Assembly (NCBI RefSeq): GCF_024692365.1
Contig: NZ_JAILMR010000046.1
Span: forward strand, 1 to 35,680
Length of the DNA: 35,680 bases
DNA from: Ruminococcus sp.
GTDB lineage: Bacteria; Bacillota; Clostridia; Oscillospirales; Ruminococcaceae
Direction: 5' to 3'
Part shown: positions 7,462 through 15,063 of the stretch, one piece after another
Numbering within the stretch: the first letter of the stretch is position 1
How the letters are laid out: every line of letters starts with the position of its first letter
Notes under the pieces: generated by a model
What the model was told of the DNA's origin: nothing
Database searches by the model: none
The model's input: the letters and a program-made list of their open reading frames with translations, nothing else
Made by a program: the position numbers and the translations under genes

Positions 7462-7985
7462 ATGGAAAAGAAGACAAGAAAATACCTGGCAAAGGTTGCC
7501 GAGAAAGCGGCATTGATACCTTTTCATGGCTTCAGTGAGGGGAAAGAATCAAATCTTGAACCGATCATTCGTTATTTTCCAAAGTGGACATTAAGAGAAG
7601 CCGATGGGTTATGATGCGCAGCATTTGTATATTATTGCTGTCTTGAGGCAGGATTTGATATTCCCATCAGACCGAATGAATGTATGACCTGCCATCTTGC
7701 AGGCTGTATCGCATGGGAAGAATTTGCGCAGGGCGATGTTCGGATAGAATACCACAAAGGCAAAGAAAGCTTCGTTCCGTCAGCTGGTGATATCGTCATC
7801 TATGACAGAGGTTTCGAGAAGCGTGAACATGACCATATGGGCATAGTCCTAGAAATACCGAAAACACTATCATTACGGCGTAAGGAAATCTGAATAATAC
7901 ATCTAGTGTTATCGAACGCCCGAAAGATGAGCATATCAGGTGTTACATCATAATTCCTGATGGATACAGATATCAGGGGATATAA
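7462..7985 (+). pseudogene. CHAP/NlpC-like cysteine peptidase pseudogene
   Basis: Reading from ATG at 7462 gives a recognisable CHAP-type domain with the catalytic region CAAFVYYC and, later, GDIVIYDRGF and HDHMGIVLE holding the probable histidine. TGA at 7612-7614, directly before the catalytic cysteine, stands where TGG (Trp) is expected. After LEIP the frame shifts, and the continuation ENTIITA-stop-GNLNN...VIERPKDEHIR has TAA where GAA is expected. It ends at IPDGYRYQGI, 7983-7985. Two stops and a frameshift make a single intact product impossible. Intact relatives cleave peptidoglycan cross-bridges or amides. There is no signal peptide, so it could have been a toxin or phage-like amidase. 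Confidence 0.75.
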
Positions 7986-8001
7986 AGGATCATCTGACTG
8001 C

Positions 8002-8041
8002 AAAAAGAGCTAAGACAAACATAACTGTCTTAACTCTTTTT
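8002..8041. terminator. bidirectional terminator between CHAP pseudogene and GNAT gene
   Basis: Stem AAAAAGAG-c-TAAGACA / TGTCTTA-a-CTCTTTTT with an eight-base loop and one mismatch. It has a T-run on both strands, so it serves the converging plus-strand pseudogene and the minus-strand acetyltransferase. Bases 8042-8164 show nothing else. Confidence 0.8.
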
Positions 8042-8164
8042 AACTTTACGTTAGGATGATTTTCTGATATTTTGTTTTTTTGTTGAGACAAAAATGGCAA
8101 TATTGCGGTTGTCGGTATTAGTAAAGCAGTACTAAAATCATGACAGTTTACTGCTAAAAATCCA

Positions 8165-8617
8165 TCACTTGTAAACCGCCCATCTGGGTCCTTCTTCTCC
8201 GATTTCTCCATTTAGAACGAATCCGCACTTTTCAAGTACTTTTATAGAAGCTATATTATCGGGAACAGACTCTGCTTCAACAGCAGTAATATCCGGATTT
8301 GAAAACGCCCATTCCACTACTGCCCTGACTGCTTCAGCTGCATAACCATTGTTCCGATATTCTTCGGAAATTCCGTATCCGATCTCAGCTATACCGTCCG
8401 CGGAAAGCCCTTTGAAGCAGAGTTCTCCGATATGTGTACCGTCTTTCAGTTCGATCATCCAGATCGCATACCAATCCCATTGATCGGGATGATCCAGACA
8501 GCCGTTCAGCATTTCTGTGTAAGCTGCTTTCAGGACATACACAGTCTGCGCTTCAATGAATGTTTCCATTGCTTCATGAGAAGCGACATATATTTTCAAT
8601 CTGTTTGTTTCGATCAT
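8165..8617 (-). CDS. GNAT-family N-acetyltransferase
   Basis: The 150-residue protein resembles RimJ/RimL-type acetyltransferases (Acetyltransf_3). The acetyl-CoA binding segment is seen in EIGYGISEEYRNNGYAAEA, with the R/Q-x-x-G-x-G/A pattern as RNNGYA, followed by the usual NxASIKVLEKCGF motif near the C-terminus. It would transfer an acetyl group to an amine of a small molecule or protein in the cytoplasm; the substrate cannot be told. GAGGTG lies seven bases before the ATG at 8617. It is a single-gene unit with its own promoter and terminator. Confidence 0.9.
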   Translation of the reverse strand: MIETNRLKIYVASHEAMETFIEAQTVYVLKAAYTEMLNGCLDHPDQWDWYAIWMIELKDGTHIGELCFKGLSADGIAEIGYGISEEYRNNGYAAEAVRAVVEWAFSNPDITAVEAESVPDNIASIKVLEKCGFVLNGEIGEEGPRWAVYK

Positions 8618-8655
8618 TTTGATTCACCTCTATAATGCTCTATTTAATATTATAG

Positions 8656-8684
8656 AGTATAACACAAACGCTCATCACTGTCAA
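8656..8684 (-). promoter_or_regulatory. promoter of the GNAT gene
   Basis: TTGACA (8684-8679), a 17-base spacer and TATACT (8661-8656) on the minus strand. CTCTATAAT and its near-inverse lie between the promoter and the gene and could form a small hairpin. Bases 8685-8830 hold no gene. Confidence 0.75.
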
Positions 8685-8830
8685 TCACGGGAATAAATAC
8701 TTTTCAGATGATTCGGGTGTTTTTCTTCTGTTATGAATTTTAGCAGTGTAACACATCGCGGCATTATATACAGCGTATGATTGCGGTCATGTTTTTTTCT
8801 GATGCAATATTTGCTCAAAAGATATGAGAA

Positions 8831-8869
8831 AAATTATCCCCTCAGAACATTCAAAGCTCCGAGGGGATA
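8831..8869 (-). terminator. terminator of the DUF4832-dockerin gene
   Basis: A 9-bp stem, TATCCCCTC / GAGGGGATA, with a 17-base loop. On the minus strand AATTTTTCTC follows. It lies 28 bases beyond the stop codon. Confidence 0.8.
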
Positions 8870-8897
8870 TCATTATTCATATAAAATCGCTCCACGC

Positions 8898-10676
8898 TTA
8901 CCTGCAAATCCTACTTACTTCAACAACATCCAGTATGTCAACTTCACCGTCACGATTGACATCTGCTTTTGACATATCAAGCTCATTATCGCTGACTAAA
9001 TTAACGATACGCTGTCTCAGAAGAAGCAAATCATCACCATTTATTTTACCATCATTGTTTACATCGCCTTTGCGTGTTTTAACCTTGAAGCTGCCAACGA
9101 AGTTTGCTTTAAGCGTTGTGTCATAGACATTGCTGCCAACATTAGAGAAGCGTATTGGGTATTCGCCCTCGCCGTTTTTTCTGTTGGCTATCTTGATATA
9201 CACTTTGTAATTTCCTACGGGCATATCATCGGGAAGATCCAGTTCGGCTGACATGATATTCGATTTTCTATTGGTAAGTGAAGTACCGCTTTTCCAATTC
9301 TGAGCAACATAGTTTGAAGCTTTTTCACCCTTGTCTGCATCAAGTTCCCACAGCTTGAACTCCTTTTCAAGACCATTGCCCTTGATGATGACAGAGGTCT
9401 GTTCGTTTTTGATAAGGTTGCCGAATCCTACATTTTCGATTTTAGTTTCAAGTTCTAAATTTTCATCGGTAGAAAGCTCGGTGGTCATGCGGACACCGCG
9501 AACAACGAACCTGTATCCCATACGATTTCTGAGATATTCAAACTCGGAAGTCTTGCCATTATATAGTGAATCTCCGCCATTATAAGTGGTGCTTCTGAAA
9601 CCGTCCATGACCCCATCGTGCCAGTCTTTGTTGAGATATGATGTGTGAGTCTTGAAACCTTCTTTTTCAAAATAAGCGATATTATTCAGCGGGTCGCCGC
9701 CCTCTTCATCGTCCCACAGAACAAGTTCGCCGCCGAAAAGTGTGTGGTCGGTCTGGGTCATCAGCCATGCTATCTCTTTATCTCTGTCATCATAAGTACC
9801 AAGGTCGCTGACCGAACCGAGGTAGCCGTCATTATACAGACCTATCCTGTAAGCATCGGTGCCCACTTTGGCAGTGTACTTATCAATATTTTCCAGCTTC
9901 ACGCCGCTCCATGCGCAGAAATCGCTGGGCTTGCGGACGTTGACTGTCATTTCCTTCGGCAGTACCTCTAACCATTTGCCGATTATCTTTTTCTCACTTG
10001 CCGCATCTGTGCGGTCTGAAGTATGCATTTCTCCCCAAGGACCGATTATACCGCATTCAACAGTCGCAATGACATCGGTATAATTGCTGATGACCGCGCC
10101 GACTTTTTCCTGATGCTGTTCGATTACGCTGTCATCAGTTGGTTCCCAAACAGTTCTATAATAGCGCTTGCCGTTTTCGTCAACGCCGTCAGATGTGATG
10201 CCGCTGTATTTGTAATCATAAGCGAAGCGTATAACAGCGCTCTGGTTGTTTTTTCTCAGTCTTGCCAAAAGCTGACCAAGTGCTTCTTCAACATCGTCCT
10301 TGGAAGAATCAATATTCGCGTTGTCGGAATGTTTTACAGCGTTCTGACCCTTTCTGTTCTGCGCAGAAAAGTCGGAAAGGTCTATCAAAATATGGACGAG
10401 CTGATATTCCGACGCAAGTTCGTCAAGTTCTTCCAATGTTGATGCCTGAGCTTTACAGTTGGACTTATCACGCTTGTAACTGATTGAAAAAGCCTGATAA
10501 AATCCTCTGTATGGGTTATGAGTGTCTTCAAGTGTCTCCTTGTAGCTTATCTCATTTACCGCCTTCATGCCCCCTGCATATACTGCTGTCGGCAGTGCCG
10601 ATGCTGCAAGACAAAGCGAGATGCCGCCTGCAGCAAGTCTTTTTACAAGACTGCTCCTGATGTTTGTATTTTTCAT
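8898..10676 (-). CDS. secreted DUF4874/DUF4832 protein with C-terminal type I dockerin
   Basis: The 592-residue protein has a signal peptide (to about AVYAGG, residue 36) and a DUF4874 region with the NPYRGFYQ motif. A DUF4832 region runs to about residue 510, and the C-terminal dockerin begins near 535. The dockerin has two calcium-binding F-hand repeats: DVNNDGKINGDD and DVNRDGEVDILD. DUF4832 proteins look like TIM-barrel glycoside hydrolases, but I know of no proven activity. A dockerin would dock the protein to a cohesin; none is in the window. The start at 10676 is chosen over an upstream in-frame ATG because AAAGGG lies six bases before it. The promoter is weak: two TATAAT-like boxes near 10737-10748 without a good -35. 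Confidence 0.85.
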   Translation of the reverse strand: MKNTNIRSSLVKRLAAGGISLCLAASALPTAVYAGGMKAVNEISYKETLEDTHNPYRGFYQAFSISYKRDKSNCKAQASTLEELDELASEYQLVHILIDLSDFSAQNRKGQNAVKHSDNANIDSSKDDVEEALGQLLARLRKNNQSAVIRFAYDYKYSGITSDGVDENGKRYYRTVWEPTDDSVIEQHQEKVGAVISNYTDVIATVECGIIGPWGEMHTSDRTDAASEKKIIGKWLEVLPKEMTVNVRKPSDFCAWSGVKLENIDKYTAKVGTDAYRIGLYNDGYLGSVSDLGTYDDRDKEIAWLMTQTDHTLFGGELVLWDDEEGGDPLNNIAYFEKEGFKTHTSYLNKDWHDGVMDGFRSTTYNGGDSLYNGKTSEFEYLRNRMGYRFVVRGVRMTTELSTDENLELETKIENVGFGNLIKNEQTSVIIKGNGLEKEFKLWELDADKGEKASNYVAQNWKSGTSLTNRKSNIMSAELDLPDDMPVGNYKVYIKIANRKNGEGEYPIRFSNVGSNVYDTTLKANFVGSFKVKTRKGDVNNDGKINGDDLLLLRQRIVNLVSDNELDMSKADVNRDGEVDILDVVEVSRICR

Positions 10677-10861
10677 AATTATCCCTTTCATATCCATATA
10701 TTGTGAACATGTCCAACATCTGTTTAACCTTTTAACATTATAATTATAGCATACTCATCAGGATAATTTGTTACTGTTGTTTAAAATAATAATGTCTTCG
10801 GAACGAAAAATAGATTTTGGTTTTATTGGAAATTGCCGATATATTCCACAGCAGAAGATAA

Positions 10862-10898
10862 AAAACACCCTCGGAGATACATTTCATATCCCCGAGGG
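10862..10898 (-). terminator. terminator of the GH53 gene
   Basis: Stem CCCTCGG-a-GATA / TATC-c-CCGAGGG with a seven-base loop, followed on the minus strand by TGTTTTTT. Its inner part (GATACATTTC) and the 3' untranslated bases after the gene resemble those of the neighbouring repeat-protein gene. Confidence 0.85.
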
Positions 10899-10925
10899 CT
10901 TAAATATTTTAATAGTATTTACCTA

Positions 10926-12506
10926 TCACCATATAGTAACATACACTGCATTTTTAATAGCGCTTGCCGAATCCCATTTGCCGTTCACTCTTGCGGCGAT
11001 TGCTACCTTGTAGCTCATTCCGGGAGTAAGATTCTTTGGAGTAGTGTAAACTGTACCTGTTATGTTCTGAGTCTGTATTCTCCATTTTCCTGCAAGATAT
11101 ACTGCAATGCCGTATCTGTCAGCACCTTGGACTTTGTCCCATGAAAATCTTACCTGACGGTATGCCGAGCTGTATTCGACTTTAATGTTTGATACCTTGA
11201 TACTTGTATCCTCCTGATTCTGTTTTTTGGGGTAAACACGGGTGAATACATCGAGCGATTCAAGAGGATAGCCATTGAAATCGAACAGTGCCTGATTATC
11301 AAATGTCGAACCGCCTGCCGATGTAACATCTTTGTCGTATTCCGAAGCATAGGAAGAAGCCCATCCAGAGCCGTATCTGTCCCAGTTATCTCTCTGCTGC
11401 GACTGTGAGATTCCGCTGACACCCAGCCATGCAGGCTCCCAGTAAAATACGCCTATACCCCTTCCGCCACAGTTTGCAATAGCCTGAAAAGCATCGGTAA
11501 GGGACTCTGTCTGACCCTGAACGGATATATCATAATCGAGATCAACACCTGTTGACCATTTAGTGATTATATTGTTGAATCCGTCACCGTCATCAGAGGT
11601 ATAGGGATAAGCCGTTTCAGCCACCATAACATATTTGTTGTATGTGTTGCCTATGGTACTCAGCACGTTTGTGAGATTCTCGGGAGTGCCGTGCCAGTAT
11701 GGATAGTAGGAAGATGCAAATACATCGTAATCAAGATTGCATTCGTTCATGATCTTTGCGTACCAGTAGAAGTGATCCACTTTTGAGGGATTTGCAAAAT
11801 GATGAGCAATCAGGATATTCCTATCAAAGTCACGCACTGCTTTGTCGCCGCTTGCAAAAAGCTCACAGATCTTGTACATATCAGTCTCGCCGCAGAAGAA
11901 GCAGTTAGTTTCATTGCCCACCTGTACCATACCAATATCGCCGCCTGCCTCTGTGATAGCTGTCAGCACCCAGGTAGTCCATTTGTATATCTCACGAGAT
12001 AGAGTATAGTGATCGTGAGAAGCCCAGTATTTCGGGCGTGTCTGCTTGGCGGGATCAGCCCAGAAATCTGAATACTGAATGTCAACCAGAAGCTTCATGC
12101 CATATTTTGCAGCACGTCTGCCGATCTCACAAGCCGCTTTGACATCGTTATTTCCGCCGCCGTAAGTGTGACCCTTACCGTCATTCGGCTCGTTCCATAC
12201 ACGCACACGGATGTAGTTCACATCGTGATCATGCAGCACACGGAAAATATCTTCCTCTTTACCGTTATCATCATGGAAAACAACGCCTGCTTCCTCGATG
12301 GCGAGAATGGAAGAAATATCCACACCGCGGATAGGCTCGCCGCCATTGACGGCTACGGGGAAAGAATTGAAAGTTACGCTCTTGTTATAAGTGGCAGCTG
12401 ATGATGTGATCACAAATGCGGACGAAGTCAGCATCATCACAGATGCGGTCAAAGCGACGCAAACTCTTACTGTTCGCTTAAATATTTTAGTATTCAAAAC
12501 GCTCAT
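10926..12506 (-). CDS. secreted GH53 endo-beta-1,4-galactanase with CBM37
   Basis: The 526-residue protein has a signal peptide (to about SSAATYN, residue 38), a family 53 domain (about 58-420) and a CBM37 (about 435-526). GH53 hallmarks are GVDISSILAIEEAG near the N-terminus, RVRVWNEP, the acid/base E199 in QVGNETN and the nucleophile E297 in MVAETAYPY. It should hydrolyse the galactan side chains of type I arabinogalactan or pectin outside the cell, complementing the cellulase and esterase nearby. GAGG lies six bases before the ATG. A perfect promoter and a structured-looking leader of about 130 bases precede it. Confidence 0.95.
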   Translation of the reverse strand: MSVLNTKIFKRTVRVCVALTASVMMLTSSAFVITSSAATYNKSVTFNSFPVAVNGGEPIRGVDISSILAIEEAGVVFHDDNGKEEDIFRVLHDHDVNYIRVRVWNEPNDGKGHTYGGGNNDVKAACEIGRRAAKYGMKLLVDIQYSDFWADPAKQTRPKYWASHDHYTLSREIYKWTTWVLTAITEAGGDIGMVQVGNETNCFFCGETDMYKICELFASGDKAVRDFDRNILIAHHFANPSKVDHFYWYAKIMNECNLDYDVFASSYYPYWHGTPENLTNVLSTIGNTYNKYVMVAETAYPYTSDDGDGFNNIITKWSTGVDLDYDISVQGQTESLTDAFQAIANCGGRGIGVFYWEPAWLGVSGISQSQQRDNWDRYGSGWASSYASEYDKDVTSAGGSTFDNQALFDFNGYPLESLDVFTRVYPKKQNQEDTSIKVSNIKVEYSSAYRQVRFSWDKVQGADRYGIAVYLAGKWRIQTQNITGTVYTTPKNLTPGMSYKVAIAARVNGKWDSASAIKNAVYVTIW

Positions 12507-12532
12507 GATATTCCTCTTTTCATTATAAGTAT

Positions 12533-12641
12533 TATGGCTATCACTTCATACGCGGTACAAAAATGACCATTATTGAGATCACCGCAGACAATGGATATCG
12601 CCCATCAAAAGACAGTCTGGTGTGTCAGTATGATAGCTATA
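12533..12641 (-). ncRNA. candidate branched 5' leader RNA of the GH53 gene
   Basis: Between the predicted start (about 12640) and the gene, the minus-strand leader can fold into a three-way junction. P1 joins its first bases (core TGATAGC / GCTATCA at 12631-12637 and 12537-12543) and closes the whole leader. P2 is CAGAC / GTCTG (12615-12619 with 12585-12589), with ATGG / CCAT inside. P3 is GCGGT / ACCGC (12552-12556 with 12581-12585), sharing one base with P2. The ribosome binding site follows P1 by about 15 bases. No known riboswitch class is recognised. Pairing was found by eye only. Confidence 0.35.
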
Positions 12642-12645
12642 AAAC

Positions 12646-12674
12646 ATTATAACACGCGGCAGAGCAATTGTCAA
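12646..12674 (-). promoter_or_regulatory. consensus sigma-A promoter of the GH53 gene
   Basis: TTGACA (12674-12669), a 17-base spacer and TATAAT (12651-12646) on the minus strand, a perfect match. The -35 box is one arm of a small inverted repeat, TGTCAA-taatt-TTGACA (12669-12685), which could be an operator. Confidence 0.8.
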
Positions 12675-12769
12675 TAATTTTGACATATTATATTAATTGC
12701 TCGTCGGTTATACATAAGAGGGGATGGTATTAATGTATATTGGGGTCAGTTTCGGAAGGTGCGAATTGT

Positions 12770-12818
12770 TAAGATAAGAAACGCCCTACGGGATACATTT
12801 CGTATTCCAAAGGGCGTT
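12770..12818 (-). terminator. terminator of the DUF285-repeat/CBM37 gene
   Basis: Stem AACGCCCT / AGGGCGTT (12780-12787 with 12811-12818), with an inner GGATAC / GTATTCC helix. TCTTATCTT follows on the minus strand. It lies 54 bases beyond the stop codon. Confidence 0.75.
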
Positions 12819-12871
12819 AAGTCTTATGTCTTATAATAGTATTTACATATCAAATCAGATCAATATGCCGA

Positions 12872-14485
12872 TCACTTTATGGTAACAGTCACAGCATTTT
12901 TGATAGCATTTGCTGTATCCCACTTGCCGTTCACACTTGCGGCGATAGCGACTTTGTAAGTTTTGCCGGGGGTCAAACTCTTGGGAGTAATGTAAGAAGT
13001 GCCAGTGATATCCTGATTCTGAACCTTCCACTTGCCTGCAAGGTATACAGCGATGCCATATTTGTCAGCGTTTTCGACTTCATTCCAATAGACTATTACT
13101 TGGTGAGATTTCGGACTATTGTCATTCATGTATATGAAATCAATATTGGTAGGATAAGTGGGGGCATAGCATTTATAGGTGTTCTTGCCGTTGTTTTTGA
13201 TAACTGCATAATCTCCGTTGCCACTTACTATTGTTGTAGGAGCATTGAAATTTACCCAGCCTTTGCGGTTGGGAAGTTCTGCTTCTTTGGGAACATTTTT
13301 GAAATTCTCGCCAAGAGTAAGGAACTTCAGATTATTACAATTACTGAACATATCAGACATATCTGTAACACTGCGTGTGTCAAATCCACTCAAATCAAGA
13401 GTAGTCAATTTTTCACAATTCCAGAACATATCACTCATATCTGTAACTTTACTTGTATCAAAGCCGCTTACATCAATAGATGTCAAATCATGACAAAGAC
13501 TGAACATTCCTTCCATATTTGTAATATTGCTTGTGTCAAATCCGCTTACATCAAGCACGGTCAATTCGCAACAATTCTCGAATATCCAACGCATTTCTGT
13601 AACGTTGCTCGTGTCGAAAGCGCTAACATCAAGCGATATCAAATTTAAACAATCACTGAACATATTACCCATATCTGTAACATTGCTTGTATCAAAAGAG
13701 CTAACATCAAGTGATTTCAAACTTTCACAGGAAGCAAACATTGCCCACATACTGGTAACTTTTCTTGTGTCAAAACCGTTCAAATCTAGTGTTGTCAATC
13801 TTCTACAAGATGCGAACATAAAGCTCATATCAGTAACTTTGCTTGTATCAAAGTTGCTTAGATCAAGTGTGGTCATTTGTTCACAACTGCCGAACATACC
13901 ATGCATATCTGTAACATTGCTTGTATCAAAACTGCTTAGATCAAGTGTGGTCAGGTTTGAACAGCCTCTGAACATATCGCTCATATCTGTAACATTACTT
14001 GTATCAAAAGAGCTAACATCAAGTGTTGTCAAATCGTCACAGGATGCGAACATACAGTTCATATCTGTAACATTGCTTGTATCAAATTTGCTCAAATCAA
14101 GAGAGTGCAACTCTGGACAAGAAAAGAACATACCGCTCATATCTGTGACCCTGCTTGTATCCGCATTTGAAAGATCGATAGAAGTACAATGAGAATAACT
14201 GTAAAAAAGAGCACTGCTGTCTTCTGGAAAGATTGTTCCTTCCTCAGCTGTGACAGAAATAACTTTGTGGCGATAGATATCATTAAATTCACGTAAAGCA
14301 TCACCATCTACCTCGCCCCTGAGAGTAAGTGCACCTGTTTCTTCATCGAACGAATAACACTCTGCCTCGGTTACAGCTTCTGCCTGTGCTGTGATGGTCT
14401 GCGAAATGATGGGTGCGCCATAGCTTGCTGCACCTGCGACCATACATAATGACATTACTGCTGCTAAAATTCTTTTTCTCTGCAT
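12872..14485 (-). CDS. secreted BspA/DUF285-type repeat protein with CBM37
   Basis: The 537-residue protein has a signal peptide (to about residue 35). Eleven tandem 26-residue repeats follow (about 108-393), each with the pattern FDTSNVTDMsxMFxxCxxL, the leucine-rich-like DUF285/BspA repeat. A linker and a C-terminal CBM37 (about 447-537) complete it. No catalytic domain is recognised. DUF285 repeats occur in surface adhesins and other secreted proteins; joined to CBM37 the protein may bind plant fibre, other cells or both. The start at 14485 is fixed by AAAGGAGG seven bases upstream; the frame stays open 12 codons further without a site. A promoter precedes it. Confidence 0.9.
   Translation of the reverse strand: MQRKRILAAVMSLCMVAGAASYGAPIISQTITAQAEAVTEAECYSFDEETGALTLRGEVDGDALREFNDIYRHKVISVTAEEGTIFPEDSSALFYSYSHCTSIDLSNADTSRVTDMSGMFFSCPELHSLDLSKFDTSNVTDMNCMFASCDDLTTLDVSSFDTSNVTDMSDMFRGCSNLTTLDLSSFDTSNVTDMHGMFGSCEQMTTLDLSNFDTSKVTDMSFMFASCRRLTTLDLNGFDTRKVTSMWAMFASCESLKSLDVSSFDTSNVTDMGNMFSDCLNLISLDVSAFDTSNVTEMRWIFENCCELTVLDVSGFDTSNITNMEGMFSLCHDLTSIDVSGFDTSKVTDMSDMFWNCEKLTTLDLSGFDTRSVTDMSDMFSNCNNLKFLTLGENFKNVPKEAELPNRKGWVNFNAPTTIVSGNGDYAVIKNNGKNTYKCYAPTYPTNIDFIYMNDNSPKSHQVIVYWNEVENADKYGIAVYLAGKWKVQNQDITGTSYITPKSLTPGKTYKVAIAASVNGKWDTANAIKNAVTVTIK
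13307..14164 (-). repeat. eleven 78-bp tandem coding repeats
   Basis: Eleven units of 26 codons encode the DUF285 repeats. Units differ at most third positions and at several residues, so the array is old rather than freshly amplified. The most conserved DNA is the part coding for DTSNVTDM. Unit number could still vary among strains by slippage or recombination. Confidence 0.85.
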
Positions 14486-14510
14486 AATTATGCCTCCTTT
14501 AAATTCAACA

Positions 14511-14528
14511 TTGACAATCAATTATCAA
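14511..14528. promoter_or_regulatory. near-palindrome downstream of the DUF285-gene promoter
   Basis: TTGACAAT-ca-ATTATCAA, eight-base arms with one mismatch, lies just inside the predicted transcript. The position resembles that of the cellulase palindrome, but the sequence differs. Operator function is a guess. Confidence 0.35.
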
Positions 14529-14537
14529 TGCATATAT

Positions 14538-14566
14538 ATTATACCACTTTGCGTTGTAAACGTCAA
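14538..14566 (-). promoter_or_regulatory. promoter of the DUF285-repeat/CBM37 gene
   Basis: TTGACG (14566-14561), a 17-base spacer and TATAAT (14543-14538) on the minus strand, about 50 bases before the ATG at 14485. Confidence 0.75.
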
Positions 14567-14911
14567 TATTTTTGGTAATTTCTTCCAAAGATTCGTGCTT
14601 GTACATAATTAAAAATGAATTTTAATATGTCTTTTTGTCGGGGTGATAATACACCGATAGAATTAACTTTTCCGTCCAACACATTGTTCTTGTAAAAGCA
14701 AAACGGATAGCCATCCGATAATGAAATGCTCCCATTCTTTTTATGTAAACTAACCATCTGCTGATTTGTTTAATTCATGCAAATAAATTGTGATATCGAA
14801 AAATATTTAACCAGTTATTGCGAATTAACAGTCAAAGATTGCGAAGTTGGCAAATTCTTGTTTACTTTTATTGGAATATGCTATATATTTACTATAAGAG
14901 ACAAAATGATA
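14567..14911. other. intergenic stretch before the CE1 gene, no supported gene
   Basis: A 64-codon minus-strand frame ends here but has no ribosome binding site and runs over the DUF285-gene promoter, so it is not called. Possible weak plus-strand promoter elements occur (TTTACT near 14868 with TATATT 17 bases on), but none is convincing. Confidence 0.4.
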
Positions 14912-14946
14912 TGGTCATATATTTTATGTATTATGTAGTATGACCA
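14912..14946 (+). promoter_or_regulatory. 8-bp inverted repeat upstream of the CE1 gene
   Basis: TGGTCATA at 14912-14919 and TATGACCA at 14939-14946, perfect arms 27 bases apart centre to centre. The spacing fits two half-sites on nearly the same face of the helix. It lies about 120 bases before the start codon, in the likely promoter area. The regulator is unknown. Confidence 0.4.
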
Positions 14947-14962
14947 ACTTTGGAAGAACAAA

Positions 14963-15050
14963 TTTTAAATGTCTCTTTTTCCGGATATAAGTCCGGAGGT
15001 TTTGTCCTGCTTATAATCGTGGTAAATCAGTGCAGGACTACAATTTAAAA
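14963..15050 (+). ncRNA. candidate three-stem 5' leader RNA of the CE1 gene
   Basis: Three perfect helices form a three-way junction directly before the ribosome binding site. P1 is TTTTAAAT (14963-14970) with ATTTAAAA (15043-15050). P2 is CCGGA (14981-14985) with TCCGG (14992-14996). P3 is GTCCTGC (15004-15010) with GCAGGAC (15032-15038). P1 ends where AGGAG begins (15051), so folding could affect translation. It matches no riboswitch class I know. A TATAAT inside the P3 loop could instead be a -10 box, though no -35 fits it. Confidence 0.4.
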
Positions 15051-15063
15051 AGGAGTGATCAGT

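Noticed and set aside
7374..7538. 54-codon plus-strand frame overlapping the stop of the frameshifted gene as ATGA
   Set aside because: No binding site, and its second half runs out of frame over the CHAP-type pseudogene. It may be debris of the first gene.
10721..10737. Rex-like sequence TGTTTAACCTTTTAACA upstream of the DUF4832-dockerin gene
   Set aside because: The arms are offset by one base from a proper Rex box, and there is no metabolic reason for Rex control of this gene.
13307..14164. Regular 78-bp spacing that could suggest a CRISPR-like array
   Set aside because: The units are coding, vary along their whole length and encode DUF285 repeats. No repeat-spacer pattern or cas gene occurs in the window.
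14563..14757. 64-codon minus-strand frame upstream of the DUF285-repeat gene
   Set aside because: No ribosome binding site, no recognisable motif, and it overlaps that gene's promoter.
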